The notes under the pieces were generated by a model that was not told the origin of the DNA, did no database searches, and worked only from the letters and a program-made list of their open reading frames with translations. DNA of 64,000 nt, from the NCBI GenBank assembly GCA_030744755.1, contig JASLPY010000007.1:1-64000 (forward strand). Direction: 5' to 3'. Positions 27,540-38,154 of this stretch are shown in pieces. How positions within the stretch are numbered: position 1 is the stretch's first letter; each line of letters starts with the position of its first letter. Origin of the DNA: Kiritimatiellia bacterium. Its GTDB lineage: Bacteria > Verrucomicrobiota > Kiritimatiellia > UBA8416 > JADHWI01. The translations under genes were made by a program, and so were the position numbers.

Positions 27540-29606
27540 TCATCCACATATCATTGGTGCAGGTGTTTCGTCTAACTGTGGTAGAAAATGGGAGCATTCC
27601 TCTTCGCCTTCAACAAAGACTGTTCTAATATGATCTATGTAGTTTGGCATTGTAGTTTGATAGTTGATAAGCATTCCTTCGCAGCCGCGATCGATTATCA
27701 TCTCGGCATGTTTTTCCAGATAGAGTTGTGCTGAGATCATGGCTTTGTCGCATGTCTGTGTCACGGTCAGTTTCTGTTCGTCGCTCAAGTTTTCAGGATG
27801 GTCGTGATCACAGAATGCGGCCAGGGACTTCATTGTCTGGGCTGCGTCAAGCTGGAGCAAGGTACACTCCACACGATTGATCAGAAATCGAATGAGATCT
27901 CGGCCTGCAGGCCTGGTCGCCGATGCAATGCATGTCTCCAGTTCGTTGATGACCTGTTGATAGCGTTCACGGCAGGCTGTGATGGCGTCGTCATCCCATC
28001 TCGTGGTCCAGCGAAGACCGGGACGAACCCAGCATGCGTTTACGCAGAAACCAATGTTGAACATCTTCTCTCTTGAGAGGTCGTCCAGGTCGTCGAGCTC
28101 CTGCATAGTGGTTGCGAAGAGTTCCGTGCTTTCCAGGCCAAAGACAGTTGCATATTCCAGATAGAACTCATCCGGTGTTATTGGGCCCCTCATGAATGCT
28201 CTTGCCGCATAGGCGATACAGGCTCTGTTCTCAGCAGTGCGCCAGTGATTCAGTGCCGCGCCTTGGGCCTGTGTTGCACCGGTCAGATTCTTGGCGAATT
28301 CCAATAACTGTTTTGCGCCGATGATGGAGTTCTGTTGAAGGAACATGTTGCCATCGAACTCGATCCAACCGTAGAGCATGGAGCGACTGATGCTTTGACG
28401 GGTGAAATTCATTTGTTTCAGGTTAGTTACTGCCCGTCTGGCGCCATGTGCGGGCAGGAACGTCAGTGATATGTTTTCGGGCGTATAGCGGTGCATGACC
28501 AAATGGAGGATGCGGAGTGAGTCAGGACATGTGATATATGATCCAATCGCAAGGGCGGGTAAGGACTGCGTGGACGATGACTGCAACTCTTCTAGAAGCT
28601 TGATGTTGCGAGCCACATGTCTCAGCCCGCCCTCCAACTGCTGCAAGCCGGGTTTGAGTGACTCAAGCATTTCCTTGTCGAGAACTTCGTCACCGAACAG
28701 TTCGATGAGATACGTTTTGAGTTCATCCACAGACATTGTGCTCTCGGAATTGCCGCATTCCGGAGTGATCAATTCAAAAGTATCTATTGTTGGATAGAGA
28801 TTAAGAACATCGCGACAGGCTGTGATGCCCTCGGCGTGAGTTTTACCGGGAGGTTCAATCGAAAGTTGGACATGCATTCCACAGAGTTGACATTCTGCGA
28901 TAACATTATTTAGCCATTCGGTGGCCATTGTGCTTCGTTCTTCGGGGTTATCTACGGCGGATTCTATCTCCGGGATACAGTAAACAGAACGGTTTCTGAT
29001 ATTGCGTTTGAACAGTTCGTTGTCTGGTATAGAGAAGCGTGATCCATAGAAGAAGTTCCCGCCGTGTTGGTATGCATCATCCTTCGTATAGCCGAACCAT
29101 TGCCCGTTGTAGCTGTGGAATGTCATGTGGTTCATGCGCATCCGGGCAAGATTGCGTATGTATTCCTTAGCTTCCTCAAGCGGATAGGACGAGATGTCCA
29201 TGGTGAAGTTGATGTGTTGTCGAATACCGCGCTTCCTGACAAATGGAGTGATAACTTGAGTTTCAGTCTTCAGTGCCGAAAGATCGAGTTGATCAGGAAG
29301 AACGGGCCCCATGACATCGAAGTAGATCCCGCATTGTTCAAGCATCTCATAGACAGCATGCAGGATGCCGGCGCTATCGTGACCCGCAAGGGTTACCATC
29401 GTGCGGTCATCTGCTTCTGTTACACTGACTGAATAGCAGGTGTCATCCAGGCTGCCGTCTCTACGCAGTGTGAAAGAGTAATCCGCGTGGTTGTCATCAT
29501 CGATGAATATGAGGTTTGCTGTTCTTTCGATAAATGATCTGAGTTCCACTATGGCATATGCAATAGTGGGGTGACTGTCATCGTGGATTATGGCTACAGT
29601 TTTCAT
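27540..29606 (-). CDS. Putative glycoside hydrolase with GH67/GH20-N-like N-terminal domain, no obvious signal peptide
   Basis: 688 aa; LRSFIERTANLIF..YSVSVTEADDRTMVTLAGHDSAGILHAVYEMLEQCGIYFDVMGPVLP, then a TIM-barrel-like segment FVRKRGIRQHINFTMDISSYP. Confidence 0.5.
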   Translation of the reverse strand: MKTVAIIHDDSHPTIAYAIVELRSFIERTANLIFIDDDNHADYSFTLRRDGSLDDTCYSVSVTEADDRTMVTLAGHDSAGILHAVYEMLEQCGIYFDVMGPVLPDQLDLSALKTETQVITPFVRKRGIRQHINFTMDISSYPLEEAKEYIRNLARMRMNHMTFHSYNGQWFGYTKDDAYQHGGNFFYGSRFSIPDNELFKRNIRNRSVYCIPEIESAVDNPEERSTMATEWLNNVIAECQLCGMHVQLSIEPPGKTHAEGITACRDVLNLYPTIDTFELITPECGNSESTMSVDELKTYLIELFGDEVLDKEMLESLKPGLQQLEGGLRHVARNIKLLEELQSSSTQSLPALAIGSYITCPDSLRILHLVMHRYTPENISLTFLPAHGARRAVTNLKQMNFTRQSISRSMLYGWIEFDGNMFLQQNSIIGAKQLLEFAKNLTGATQAQGAALNHWRTAENRACIAYAARAFMRGPITPDEFYLEYATVFGLESTELFATTMQELDDLDDLSREKMFNIGFCVNACWVRPGLRWTTRWDDDAITACRERYQQVINELETCIASATRPAGRDLIRFLINRVECTLLQLDAAQTMKSLAAFCDHDHPENLSDEQKLTVTQTCDKAMISAQLYLEKHAEMIIDRGCEGMLINYQTTMPNYIDHIRTVFVEGEEECSHFLPQLDETPAPMICG

Positions 29607-29628
29607 GGTCTATTCTTCCCGCAAGTTC

Positions 29629-32600
29629 CTATCGGGGTCGGAAGCCAATCGGCACTTCACAGAAGGTAAGAGCGGCGACGCCGTTGGCTCCCCAGACGAT
29701 TGGTGCCTCCTGCCGCCAGGCGCCGCCTTTGATATAGGTGACGGTCTTCGCTGCCGACGGCGCTGCCAGCTTCAGCGTCAAGATGTTGCCCGACACGTCG
29801 CCCGAGACGACCTTGCCATCCTCGCCGTCGAGGTAGAAGCGACCTGCCGCCTCCAGCTCGAAGGTTACGTCCTGGTCAAACACCAGCGCCATCTCGTCCT
29901 TGCCGGCGGTGGTGTAGTAGACATCTTTGATATCTGGTGCTGAGACCGGCTGCTGGAGCGTGACGCCGTAGTTGTGCTTGTTGACCAGTGGGAATATCAG
30001 CTGCGCCATCACCGTATAGCCCTCGGGCGGATGGTGGCAGCCACCCCCCGGCCGGATGCCGAGCGTCGACATAACGCTCATGTTTGAGAACTGCTGAGGC
30101 AATCGTCGCTGCCTCTCTCGCAACCTGTCGTTCTCCACCGACCTACTACCACATGCCCCCGGCCAGATCTGATAGATGTAGTAGTGCTGGATGTTTGGAT
30201 AGTCCTCTTTCCAGGCGGCGGTCATTTGGTTGAAGTATTCCTGATGCTTCTCCCAGCCGAACGTACCCGTTGGCCCGGACGCCCCCTGGTCGGCCTCTCC
30301 CTGGTGCCAGAGCACGCCGCGAATTCCGTGCGTCAGTTTCGCCTGCCGCAAGCGCCACAGCAACCTGCCGTAAATGCTGCTCACGTCCGTCGGCTCATCC
30401 TCGTTGCGCAGGTGCTGGTCAACGCGTGTACCGCCCTGGGCACCGTTGATGATGAAGATTGGTACCTTATGTTCCTCAATCAGCATCTTGCCGAGTTCGA
30501 CACCCCAATAACCAATCTGCAGGTGGTGATGGTTCTCACCGCCGTTAAATGACAGGGCGTTGCCCCAGACCACGTCTCGCGCTTTCTCCTTGTTCGTCGT
30601 CGGCGTACCGAAACTGCGCAGCCAGTCGCTACGATATGGATGCACGACACGCTCATCGGTCCACGCCTCGGCATTTGATTGACCCTGGATGATGAAGGCG
30701 TCGCCGCACACCAGGTTCGTCGCCGTATCGATAACGGTCTCGGTGCGGCCGCGCCTGGTGCCGAACTCGATGCGGTACTTAACCAGTCCCGCCTTCAGCT
30801 TGGTGGAGAGAGCGTATGTCTTGTCGGCGCGAATTCGCTGCTTATCGTTGTCGATGAGCTTGTCCCCCGCATAAAGCTTGAGAAAAACCGAATCCGCCGC
30901 CTCTTCGAGCGTGCCGTTGTAATGGAGGATCGCCTGATCGTTGGCCCCCCGGGCGCAGAACTGGTTGTTCATCGGCTTCTCGGTTGGTCCAGCCGTGCGC
31001 TCGACCCAGTCGTCACGCCCGGGCTCTTTCACGGGAATGGTTACGGTCTGAGACACCGCATCGCCGCCATTGTCGAGTGCCAGCGCTACGGTCAAGAGAC
31101 CGCTGTTCTGCGCCCGTTTCAGGATCAGTTTGTCGCCCTCGATCTTGCTGATCGTGGCCATGCCGGAGACCGTCCACGACTGGTTCAGCCTGTCCGCGCC
31201 GGCGGATTTCATCGCCGCCTGGTTGAAGAGAGTCGGCGCCAATACAAGCTCGTCACGGCCGTCCCATTTCCTCGGCACCTTGAGCCTGTAGGCCGGGTCA
31301 GGGATGGCCTCCTGGACGCTGATGGCGACTGACTTTGTCTTCGTGTCGGAGGCGAACACGGCCTTGAATTGCAGCGTTACCGCCTTGTCAGCGGCGACGC
31401 GGCCAGCCTCAAAAGTGTGGGTAAAGCGGTCAACCGCCAGGATCCGCTCGCTGTCCCCATCCTTCAGCACCCAGGACGTCCTTCGGGCGCCCCCGGCCTT
31501 GGCCGACAGCGTCACAGACGTGCCTTCTTTCATGGTCATCACCGATTCCGAGACGGAAAACTCATTCCCCTCCTGGACCAGCGGCCCGACCAGTGTCTGC
31601 AGCGGCTTCTGATTCTCAAAACACAGCTTCATCCACGCCGACGAGCGCGCCGCCGACTCAAAACGCACCTCGTCCAGGGCGCCGTTGAACGGGCCGCGCC
31701 CGTTGCCGTGGTCACCAAGGTCGACCGGCGTCGACTCCGGCGTCAGCAGAGTGCCGAGCTTGGTCACCTCGTTGGCGCGATTGTCGATCGTCTTTTCGAG
31801 AACACCATCGACGTAGAAGCGCACCATGTTCTGCGAAATACTCAGGGCGACATGGCTCCATTCGTTGCGCGGCAGAATGGTGGCGCATCTCGGATCGAAG
31901 CCATACAGGTGAAAGCGCGGCTGGCCCCTGCCGGTCATGGTCATGTAGGACAGCCCCATGTGTGGCTTCTGCGGGTGTTTGGGTTCACCCCATCCGCCGA
32001 TACTGGCCGAGGCCCAGTTGCGGCCCTCGAAGCTGGTCGGATATGCCCACGCCGACATGCTTCGGTCCTCGTTGCCCGACGGCATGCACGTCACCCGTCG
32101 ATCCGACGTGCTGTTCGGTGGACGAATAACCAGGTGTTTATTGACGCCGAACTCCTGCCCATCGCCGATGATGCCGCCGGCGTTGACGGTTGCCTTTTCG
32201 GGCTTGTCGACCCCGTCCAGATTGTTGGCGGTGGCGTCCTCCAGATTGTCGCCCAGATGCCATACGCCGGCGAAGCCTTCGTCGGTCACGAACACCTTCT
32301 CGCCGTCGCTCTCGCCGGCAGCCTTACTGTGGCCCCAGTGCATGGTGATGGCCTGCTGTGCATTGCCCCTGATCGTTGGGACGCGCACCCAGATGCTGGC
32401 CGTGCCCGCCGTCGCTTGCCATTGCTCGATCTGATACGCCAGTGCTGAACCATCCGCGTCCGTGAAGCGAATGTCCTGGCCATGCGCCTGTGCCTGCTTG
32501 AAGTCGAAGAAGTCCTTGTCCAGCCGTACGAGTAGCGGGAAGTTGTTCTCCACCGCCGCCGCAGGAAGGTCCGCGCCGTCCGCCGTCGTGATGATGTATA

Positions 32601-32739
32601 AGGTCCCGGAATACTGCCAGTTGGACATGTCCGCCGCTGCACTGTCGGTACCGACAAGGGCAAAGCTGATGCAGATCAGCACCAGCAAGATGGATAACAA
32701 TCTTGTCACGCAACTCTCCTTTGAATGGACGCTACTCAT
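29629..32739 (-). CDS. Large secreted protein: DUF2341-like + LamG/concanavalin-like + SASA (sialate O-acetylesterase-like) domains
   Basis: Signal peptide; FPLLVRLDKDFFDFKQAQAHGQDIRFTDADGSALAYQIEQW; GDAFIIQGQSNAEAW; LWHQGEAD. Confidence 0.75.
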   Translation of the reverse strand: MSSVHSKESCVTRLLSILLVLICISFALVGTDSAAADMSNWQYSGTLYIITTADGADLPAAAVENNFPLLVRLDKDFFDFKQAQAHGQDIRFTDADGSALAYQIEQWQATAGTASIWVRVPTIRGNAQQAITMHWGHSKAAGESDGEKVFVTDEGFAGVWHLGDNLEDATANNLDGVDKPEKATVNAGGIIGDGQEFGVNKHLVIRPPNSTSDRRVTCMPSGNEDRSMSAWAYPTSFEGRNWASASIGGWGEPKHPQKPHMGLSYMTMTGRGQPRFHLYGFDPRCATILPRNEWSHVALSISQNMVRFYVDGVLEKTIDNRANEVTKLGTLLTPESTPVDLGDHGNGRGPFNGALDEVRFESAARSSAWMKLCFENQKPLQTLVGPLVQEGNEFSVSESVMTMKEGTSVTLSAKAGGARRTSWVLKDGDSERILAVDRFTHTFEAGRVAADKAVTLQFKAVFASDTKTKSVAISVQEAIPDPAYRLKVPRKWDGRDELVLAPTLFNQAAMKSAGADRLNQSWTVSGMATISKIEGDKLILKRAQNSGLLTVALALDNGGDAVSQTVTIPVKEPGRDDWVERTAGPTEKPMNNQFCARGANDQAILHYNGTLEEAADSVFLKLYAGDKLIDNDKQRIRADKTYALSTKLKAGLVKYRIEFGTRRGRTETVIDTATNLVCGDAFIIQGQSNAEAWTDERVVHPYRSDWLRSFGTPTTNKEKARDVVWGNALSFNGGENHHHLQIGYWGVELGKMLIEEHKVPIFIINGAQGGTRVDQHLRNEDEPTDVSSIYGRLLWRLRQAKLTHGIRGVLWHQGEADQGASGPTGTFGWEKHQEYFNQMTAAWKEDYPNIQHYYIYQIWPGACGSRSVENDRLRERQRRLPQQFSNMSVMSTLGIRPGGGCHHPPEGYTVMAQLIFPLVNKHNYGVTLQQPVSAPDIKDVYYTTAGKDEMALVFDQDVTFELEAAGRFYLDGEDGKVVSGDVSGNILTLKLAAPSAAKTVTYIKGGAWRQEAPIVWGANGVAALTFCEVPIGFRPR

Positions 32740-32830
32740 CCTGTACTCAACTGAATCTTGTCATGTCCACAGTACTCTCCGTCGTCGTGGTCCCGGACAG
32801 CGGCCGCAGATCACTTTGCTACCCACTGTC

Positions 32831-32904
32831 TATTATGCGTTAGTTGGTTGCTCTTTGCAATTGGCTGCAAGATTAAGGTCTTTGTTTTCGCAATTTGGAT
32901 TCTG
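32831..32904 (-). promoter_or_regulatory. Conserved intergenic element, copy A (upstream of 29629..32739)
   Basis: tattatgcgttagttggttgctctttgcaattggctgcaagattaaggtctttgttttcgcaatttggattctga; shares tcgcaatttggattctg exactly with copy F. Confidence 0.6.
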
Positions 32905-32958
32905 AACAGGTGGTGTGCGCTCCTGTTGGATTGATTGGTCGTATTGATCGGATTCGTT

Positions 32959-33900
32959 TTACAGTGTCGGTCCCGCATTGATTGCGTCGGAGTCGATATA
33001 GATCGGTTCGATGTCGCCGTTTTCGCGATAATGAACCGGGCTGATCCAGAAATCACGAAAGAAGCGGTTTCCGGAGAAGCACATCTCGCAATAGGTAAAG
33101 TACCACTTACCCTTCCATTCGAAGAAGTTGCCGTGCCGGCCCTGCGTCGGGCCGTTTGGCCAGGTGCGTTCGCGGAAGCGGGCTTCCATGCGGTCGGGAT
33201 CCACGATGCAGCCGCGACAGGTATAGGGTCCCTTCAGGTCTTCTGACGTTGCGTAGTAGCTGCCCCAGGAGAGATAGTACGTTTGGTTGTACTTGTGCAA
33301 CGACACCTTGTCGTCGGTCTTGCCTTTGCCGTACGGACCTTCAGGGTTGATGACGGTGATCGGCTGCGGCTCCCCTTCGATCGACTTCATGTCATCAGCC
33401 ATTTTCGCGATGAAGTAGTTCCAGACGCCGAACAGGATGTAGACCGTGCCATCGTCTTCCTTGAAGAACGCGGGGTCATAGACGGCCGTATCGACACACC
33501 GATGGGGAAGTAAGGGCTCCCCAAGTTCGTCCGTCCAGGGCCCGCCGGGAGAATCGCCGGCCACCATCCCGACCTGGATCTTGTCGTCGGGACGATTCAC
33601 TTCGGAGAAGGCCCAGTAGTAGCGCCCATTCTTCTCGACAGCATCCGTGGCCCAACAGCCATCGATGCGCTTACCGATGTAGGTGTCTTCCGGCTTGAGG
33701 GTGGATTCCAATTTCCAGTTCAGCAGGTCGTCAGACGACCATACCTGCCAGTCCTGCATGATGAACTTCGGGTTGTCCACGCACAGATCGTGGGATGCGT
33801 AGAGATAGGCACGCCCATCGAAAACATGGATATGCGGATCGTTCACTCCCTGGCCAATGATATTGATGACCTCTTTCAAAGATCGCCTCTTCTGTGCCAT
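32959..33900 (-). CDS. Glycoside hydrolase family 43-like
   Basis: GVNDPHIHVFDGRAYLYASHDL; DWQVWSSDDLLNWK; CWATDAVEKNGRYYWAFSE; YDPAFFKEDDGTVYILFG; start uncertain (ORF to 33966). Confidence 0.85.
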   Translation of the reverse strand: MAQKRRSLKEVINIIGQGVNDPHIHVFDGRAYLYASHDLCVDNPKFIMQDWQVWSSDDLLNWKLESTLKPEDTYIGKRIDGCWATDAVEKNGRYYWAFSEVNRPDDKIQVGMVAGDSPGGPWTDELGEPLLPHRCVDTAVYDPAFFKEDDGTVYILFGVWNYFIAKMADDMKSIEGEPQPITVINPEGPYGKGKTDDKVSLHKYNQTYYLSWGSYYATSEDLKGPYTCRGCIVDPDRMEARFRERTWPNGPTQGRHGNFFEWKGKWYFTYCEMCFSGNRFFRDFWISPVHYRENGDIEPIYIDSDAINAGPTL

Positions 33901-34000
33901 AGACGGATTCTGTTCAACGGCCCTCTGTTTTCTCTTGTTACTTTTTGGGCTTCTTTCTCTGCTCATACTGCTGCAAGGTTTTGCTCTGCGAGCCCGATAA

Positions 34001-35428
34001 TCATCTGAACGCTGCTTCGATCATTTGTGCGTTGAGCTGTTCCCACTCTTTGACGAGTTCCTTGAGCAAGGCAGGTTTCGATTTCGCCAGGTTGTTCTTC
34101 TCTGAAATGTCTTCTGATACATCATAGAGTTCCCACGCTGACCCCTGTCTGACGACCTTCATGTCCCCCTTTCGCAGAGCCCGTTTCGCCCCTTGCCTCC
34201 AGTATAGAGAGTCATGGGGGTTGCCCTCCTTTTCACCCTTGATATACGGGAGAAGATTGACACTATCCAACTTTCCGGCATCCGGCACCGTCAGTCCCGC
34301 CGCTGCGAATGTTGTGGCAAAGATATCGGTGGTTACCACCGGACGTTCATAGGTTCTTCCTTTTGGTATGCTACCTGGCCACTGAACCATGAAAGGAACA
34401 CGGATGCCGCCTTCATACATCTGGCCTTTCTCTCCGCGAAGCGGCAGGTTGCTACTGGTCAGCTCTCTCGTGGGACCTCCATTGTCGCTGATGAAATAGA
34501 TCATGGTGTCATTCTCCAACCCCTCGCGGCGTATCGTTTTGGTGACCTCACCAACACTGTCGTCGAGGTTCGCAAGCATGGCGGCAAAGATCCGTCGCTG
34601 AATGTCCTCAATATGCTCAAACTTCTTCATGTACTTGTCCGCGCCCTGCAGAGGGCTGTGGACGGCGTTGTATGCAAGAAAGAGAAAGAAAGGCTTGTCA
34701 CGGTGTCGCTTGATGAAATCGACCGCTTCCCGGGTAAGGGCGTCCGTCAGGTAGGCCTGCTCGTCAACAGGCTGGCTCCCGCGGAGTATGGGGTTGTCTG
34801 CATCATAGTCCGGCTCATCGTACTTCATGTGCGTGCTGTATGTTACTTTTCCGAACGTCCTGCGTCCTTTTCCGCCTCCCGGCAAGGTCCTGCGTCGCAA
34901 CCAGGTCGAGGTGCCTTTCCACGGGGGCGGAACAAAGTAATGTCCTTCGTGCATGAACCCATAGAACTCGTCGAAGCCACGCCTGTAGGGATGGTAATGT
35001 GCGGAGCCGCCGAGGTGCCATTTCCCGATGACGCCCGTTACATAGCCGGCTTTCTGCAAAGCTTCAGCCAGTGTTTTCTGCTTAAGGGGAAGTCCCATGC
35101 CGGGATCTTCATTCTTGGCGCCGGTCGGGTTGAACTCATGCCCAAAGCGCGTGCCGTAACGCCCCGTGAGCAATCCCGCACGTGACGGACTGCAGTTCGG
35201 TGCCGTAACGTAACCTGAAGTGAAACGCACACCTGCAGCAGCAATGGCATCGATGTGCGGCGTTGGAATTTGATGATTCCCCTGGCAGCCGAGCTCACCG
35301 TATCCAAGGTCATCCGCGAGCAGAATGACCACGTTGGGCATACCAGCCACCCGCTCGGAAACGCCGGGCACAGCCCCCATGGATACCCCCGAAAACAGCA
35401 GCACAGCTATGAAGAATAAGCTTTTCAT
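34001..35428 (-). CDS. Secreted sulfatase (S1 type, Cys formylglycine signature)
   Basis: Signal peptide; NVVILLADDLGYGELGCQG; PNCSPSRAGLLTGRYGTRFG; GKWHLGG. Confidence 0.93.
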   Translation of the reverse strand: MKSLFFIAVLLFSGVSMGAVPGVSERVAGMPNVVILLADDLGYGELGCQGNHQIPTPHIDAIAAAGVRFTSGYVTAPNCSPSRAGLLTGRYGTRFGHEFNPTGAKNEDPGMGLPLKQKTLAEALQKAGYVTGVIGKWHLGGSAHYHPYRRGFDEFYGFMHEGHYFVPPPWKGTSTWLRRRTLPGGGKGRRTFGKVTYSTHMKYDEPDYDADNPILRGSQPVDEQAYLTDALTREAVDFIKRHRDKPFFLFLAYNAVHSPLQGADKYMKKFEHIEDIQRRIFAAMLANLDDSVGEVTKTIRREGLENDTMIYFISDNGGPTRELTSSNLPLRGEKGQMYEGGIRVPFMVQWPGSIPKGRTYERPVVTTDIFATTFAAAGLTVPDAGKLDSVNLLPYIKGEKEGNPHDSLYWRQGAKRALRKGDMKVVRQGSAWELYDVSEDISEKNNLAKSKPALLKELVKEWEQLNAQMIEAAFR

Positions 35429-35476
35429 GTAAACCCGCCCCTTTTTATTTCAATTTGAAGAAAGGTAAAGACTGCC

Positions 35477-37972
35477 TCAGCGTGGGATGTACCAATGCGA
35501 ACGCCAATATTTTTCGTCCGTTTCGTAGATGTCGACCGACGTTTCGTCTGAGAATTTCTCTGGCAAGACGCCGTAATTCTTCATCTCGCGAATGTAATGT
35601 TTGTTGGGTCGAAACTCCGGCATGTCAAATCGTTTGGTGAATTTCTCAAAGCCCTTCTTTATTTTTTCAATTTCTCCCAACAGCGCCTGGTAATCAGGAT
35701 TGCTTTGGTCGGGTAAAACCGGCTCTTCATTTCCGACCGCTTTCGAAGTCAGCTTCTCTCCTTTCTGCCAGCTTTCTAATTCCTCCGTCGACAGTGGACG
35801 GCATATTCCATATCCACCAGCCGATTTTGCAAGCGGGGCGAGCAGGATCATCGAGTTTTCCGGACGGGATAGATTGATAGTCATCTCTCTGCAGAACGGA
35901 AACATCGGATCGTCCTTGATTAGCTGATGCCCTTGTGCAAAGCCTTTAACCCCACCACCACGGTGCAACGTGGTTTTACCTGAATGGCACGACCCACAAC
36001 GGCGTTCTAGAGCCTGTTGATTCACTCTACCTCTGGATGTACCCGATCCCAGCGAAGCGTAAGTGCCGGGATACGGGGCAGCGCTTTCGATCCAATAACG
36101 GATCATGTCGACCTCGTGAGCCGATAGTTTCGCGTCATAGTGCGACCCGTCTATCAGTTTCATCAACGGACTGGCCGAAGTGCCGACCTCCCGCGGCGCA
36201 CGATTACCATCGCCGTTCCGCGCATCGACCACCAGGTTCTTTGCAAACAGAGTGAGATATGAATGTGAATAAGTCGGGCTGCGATCGCCGGAGAGGACTA
36301 TTCCGCCGGCACGTGGACCATCTTTTCCGGTCTTCTGATAGTCGTGACAGGACAGGCAATGCTTATCGAGAATCGGCTGAATATCGCGGGGAAAATCGAA
36401 CACACCGGGGATGTTCTCCAGCGGTTTGATCCTTTGTGCCGGCCTCTTCATGGCCATATTTATACGCGGACTATCCGGTGCCGATGTTCGATCTTCATGA
36501 CACCCGATACAACCAAGCTGTTCGCCCGGTTGCACTGTCAGGAAACTCTGCATTCGCTTGACCGACATGTCATTCTCGTCCAATGCCACGAAGAAGATGC
36601 TTCGCATAGCCGGCAATTCGAAGTTAGCGCTGCCATCCTTTTCGACATCAACAGTGCCGAGAACACGTTCCAGCGTAAACGTGCCGCCAAAGCTGATGGG
36701 CCACCAGCTGCCGTGAAAGTTAACCGGTTTAGGGAGCGCTTCCAGAACCAGCAGTTTCTTAATATCGCCTGGCTTGACGCCCTTCATGCTGCGGCCCTTG
36801 TAGACATTGTCTAACACAACTGTTCCGGTCGATTTCGACTCGTCAACACGCGAAGGGATCACAGGTTCACGTTTTCTTCCACGCAATTGCCTGGGCTCGT
36901 GAACCGTCAGGCCTTCGTCTTGCCATGCTTCAGGCAGAGTCCAGATGGCTTCATAATTGTTGTTTGAGTCAAGCACGCCGAAATCGTTCACATTAGCCAC
37001 GAGAAAGAGTTGTTCGGACAACGGGTACGGATCGCAGTAGAGCTTCCTGCCCGAGATGGGCTTCGCTGACGTCAGATCATCCGGACCATTCCTCGGATCA
37101 ACAATCGTTACCACGCCAAGGTGTTCGGCTTTTCCGTGTTTCGGCGAGAAAGAAGCAACGACTTTTGTCGTATTCGGAATAGGTTTGGCATCGATCATGA
37201 CTGTGTACGGATGCATATTCCCATAATAAACCATCTGGTTACTGCCATCGGGATTCATTGTCCACAGATGGTGGTATCTTATCTGAGCGCGGTCGATATA
37301 TTCCCAGCGCGTGTAGAGGATGCGGCCATCGGGGAGAACCCAGGGAGTATTATCATGTTCGATATTACACGATAGCGCCCGCATGTTTTTGCCACCTGCC
37401 CTGAGCTCCTCTGCCGAAGGGTCCGCATCGCAACGGTAGATGTTGGCAACCCGAACAACCCAGCAGTTCACCCAGCGATTGCAGCGACTTGAACAGAAGA
37501 CGATCCCGCCATCGGGCAGATAGGCGGGTTCAAAATCATCATACGGTCCGTGAGTGATCTGGCGCAGGCCCGAGCCGTCAATGTTGATCTCATAGAGATG
37601 ATAAAACGGCTGGCCGCCTTTCCGGTATGAGAACAGGATCTTCTTCCCGTCGTAGTGCATCTGCGGATCTCGAACGCCGCCGGCGGGATCATCGAGTAGT
37701 ACCTCCAGCTTCTTATCGTGAATGCTGTATCGACAGAGCTTTCCGCCGTCACAATAAAATGTTCTCTCCGGGTTTCCCGAATGATAACTGAAGTTTTCGT
37801 ACCAATGGACTCTCTCCATATGGGTTTTTCGGGCAACAAAAACAATGTCCGAAACACCATGCTGCTTAACTTGATCCAAGAGCGAGGTGTCAGCGTTTGT
37901 GACAGCAGCAAAGCAATGAATTGTGCCGCCTAGCACAATCCCTGTCATTATGATGAGAATCCGTCTGAACAT
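35477..37972 (-). CDS. Secreted TolB-like/HZS-alpha-like protein with three CXXCH heme motifs
   Basis: Signal peptide; INIDGSGLRQITHGPYDDFEPAYLPDGGIVFCSSRC; CIGCH, CLSCH, CGSCH. Confidence 0.7.
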   Translation of the reverse strand: MFRRILIIMTGIVLGGTIHCFAAVTNADTSLLDQVKQHGVSDIVFVARKTHMERVHWYENFSYHSGNPERTFYCDGGKLCRYSIHDKKLEVLLDDPAGGVRDPQMHYDGKKILFSYRKGGQPFYHLYEINIDGSGLRQITHGPYDDFEPAYLPDGGIVFCSSRCNRWVNCWVVRVANIYRCDADPSAEELRAGGKNMRALSCNIEHDNTPWVLPDGRILYTRWEYIDRAQIRYHHLWTMNPDGSNQMVYYGNMHPYTVMIDAKPIPNTTKVVASFSPKHGKAEHLGVVTIVDPRNGPDDLTSAKPISGRKLYCDPYPLSEQLFLVANVNDFGVLDSNNNYEAIWTLPEAWQDEGLTVHEPRQLRGRKREPVIPSRVDESKSTGTVVLDNVYKGRSMKGVKPGDIKKLLVLEALPKPVNFHGSWWPISFGGTFTLERVLGTVDVEKDGSANFELPAMRSIFFVALDENDMSVKRMQSFLTVQPGEQLGCIGCHEDRTSAPDSPRINMAMKRPAQRIKPLENIPGVFDFPRDIQPILDKHCLSCHDYQKTGKDGPRAGGIVLSGDRSPTYSHSYLTLFAKNLVVDARNGDGNRAPREVGTSASPLMKLIDGSHYDAKLSAHEVDMIRYWIESAAPYPGTYASLGSGTSRGRVNQQALERRCGSCHSGKTTLHRGGGVKGFAQGHQLIKDDPMFPFCREMTINLSRPENSMILLAPLAKSAGGYGICRPLSTEELESWQKGEKLTSKAVGNEEPVLPDQSNPDYQALLGEIEKIKKGFEKFTKRFDMPEFRPNKHYIREMKNYGVLPEKFSDETSVDIYETDEKYWRSHWYIPR

Positions 37973-38030
37973 TATTCCGTGCGTCCTATCCTCATTTGGT
38001 CTTCGGCCGCAGAATGGCTTGCCGGCTACT

Positions 38031-38101
38031 ATATACTGTGCGCGGGTTGGCGATTTCGGTCAACTGTCCATTTGAGTGTTTGGTATGGCAGTTTGGATTG
38101 C
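38031..38101 (-). promoter_or_regulatory. Conserved intergenic element, copy B (upstream of 35477..37972)
   Basis: atatactgtgcgcgggttggcgatttcggtcaactgtccatttgagtgtttggtatggcagtttggattgc. Confidence 0.6.
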
Positions 38102-38154
38102 GCGACGAGCGTTGTTGACGGGGGCTTCCGAGAAGGTGCGGAGTGGGGGGGGGG

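Noticed and set aside
35477-37972. Calling the tri-CXXCH protein a hydrazine synthase subunit
   Set aside because: Only architectural resemblance; there are no anammox genes or other HZS subunits in the window.
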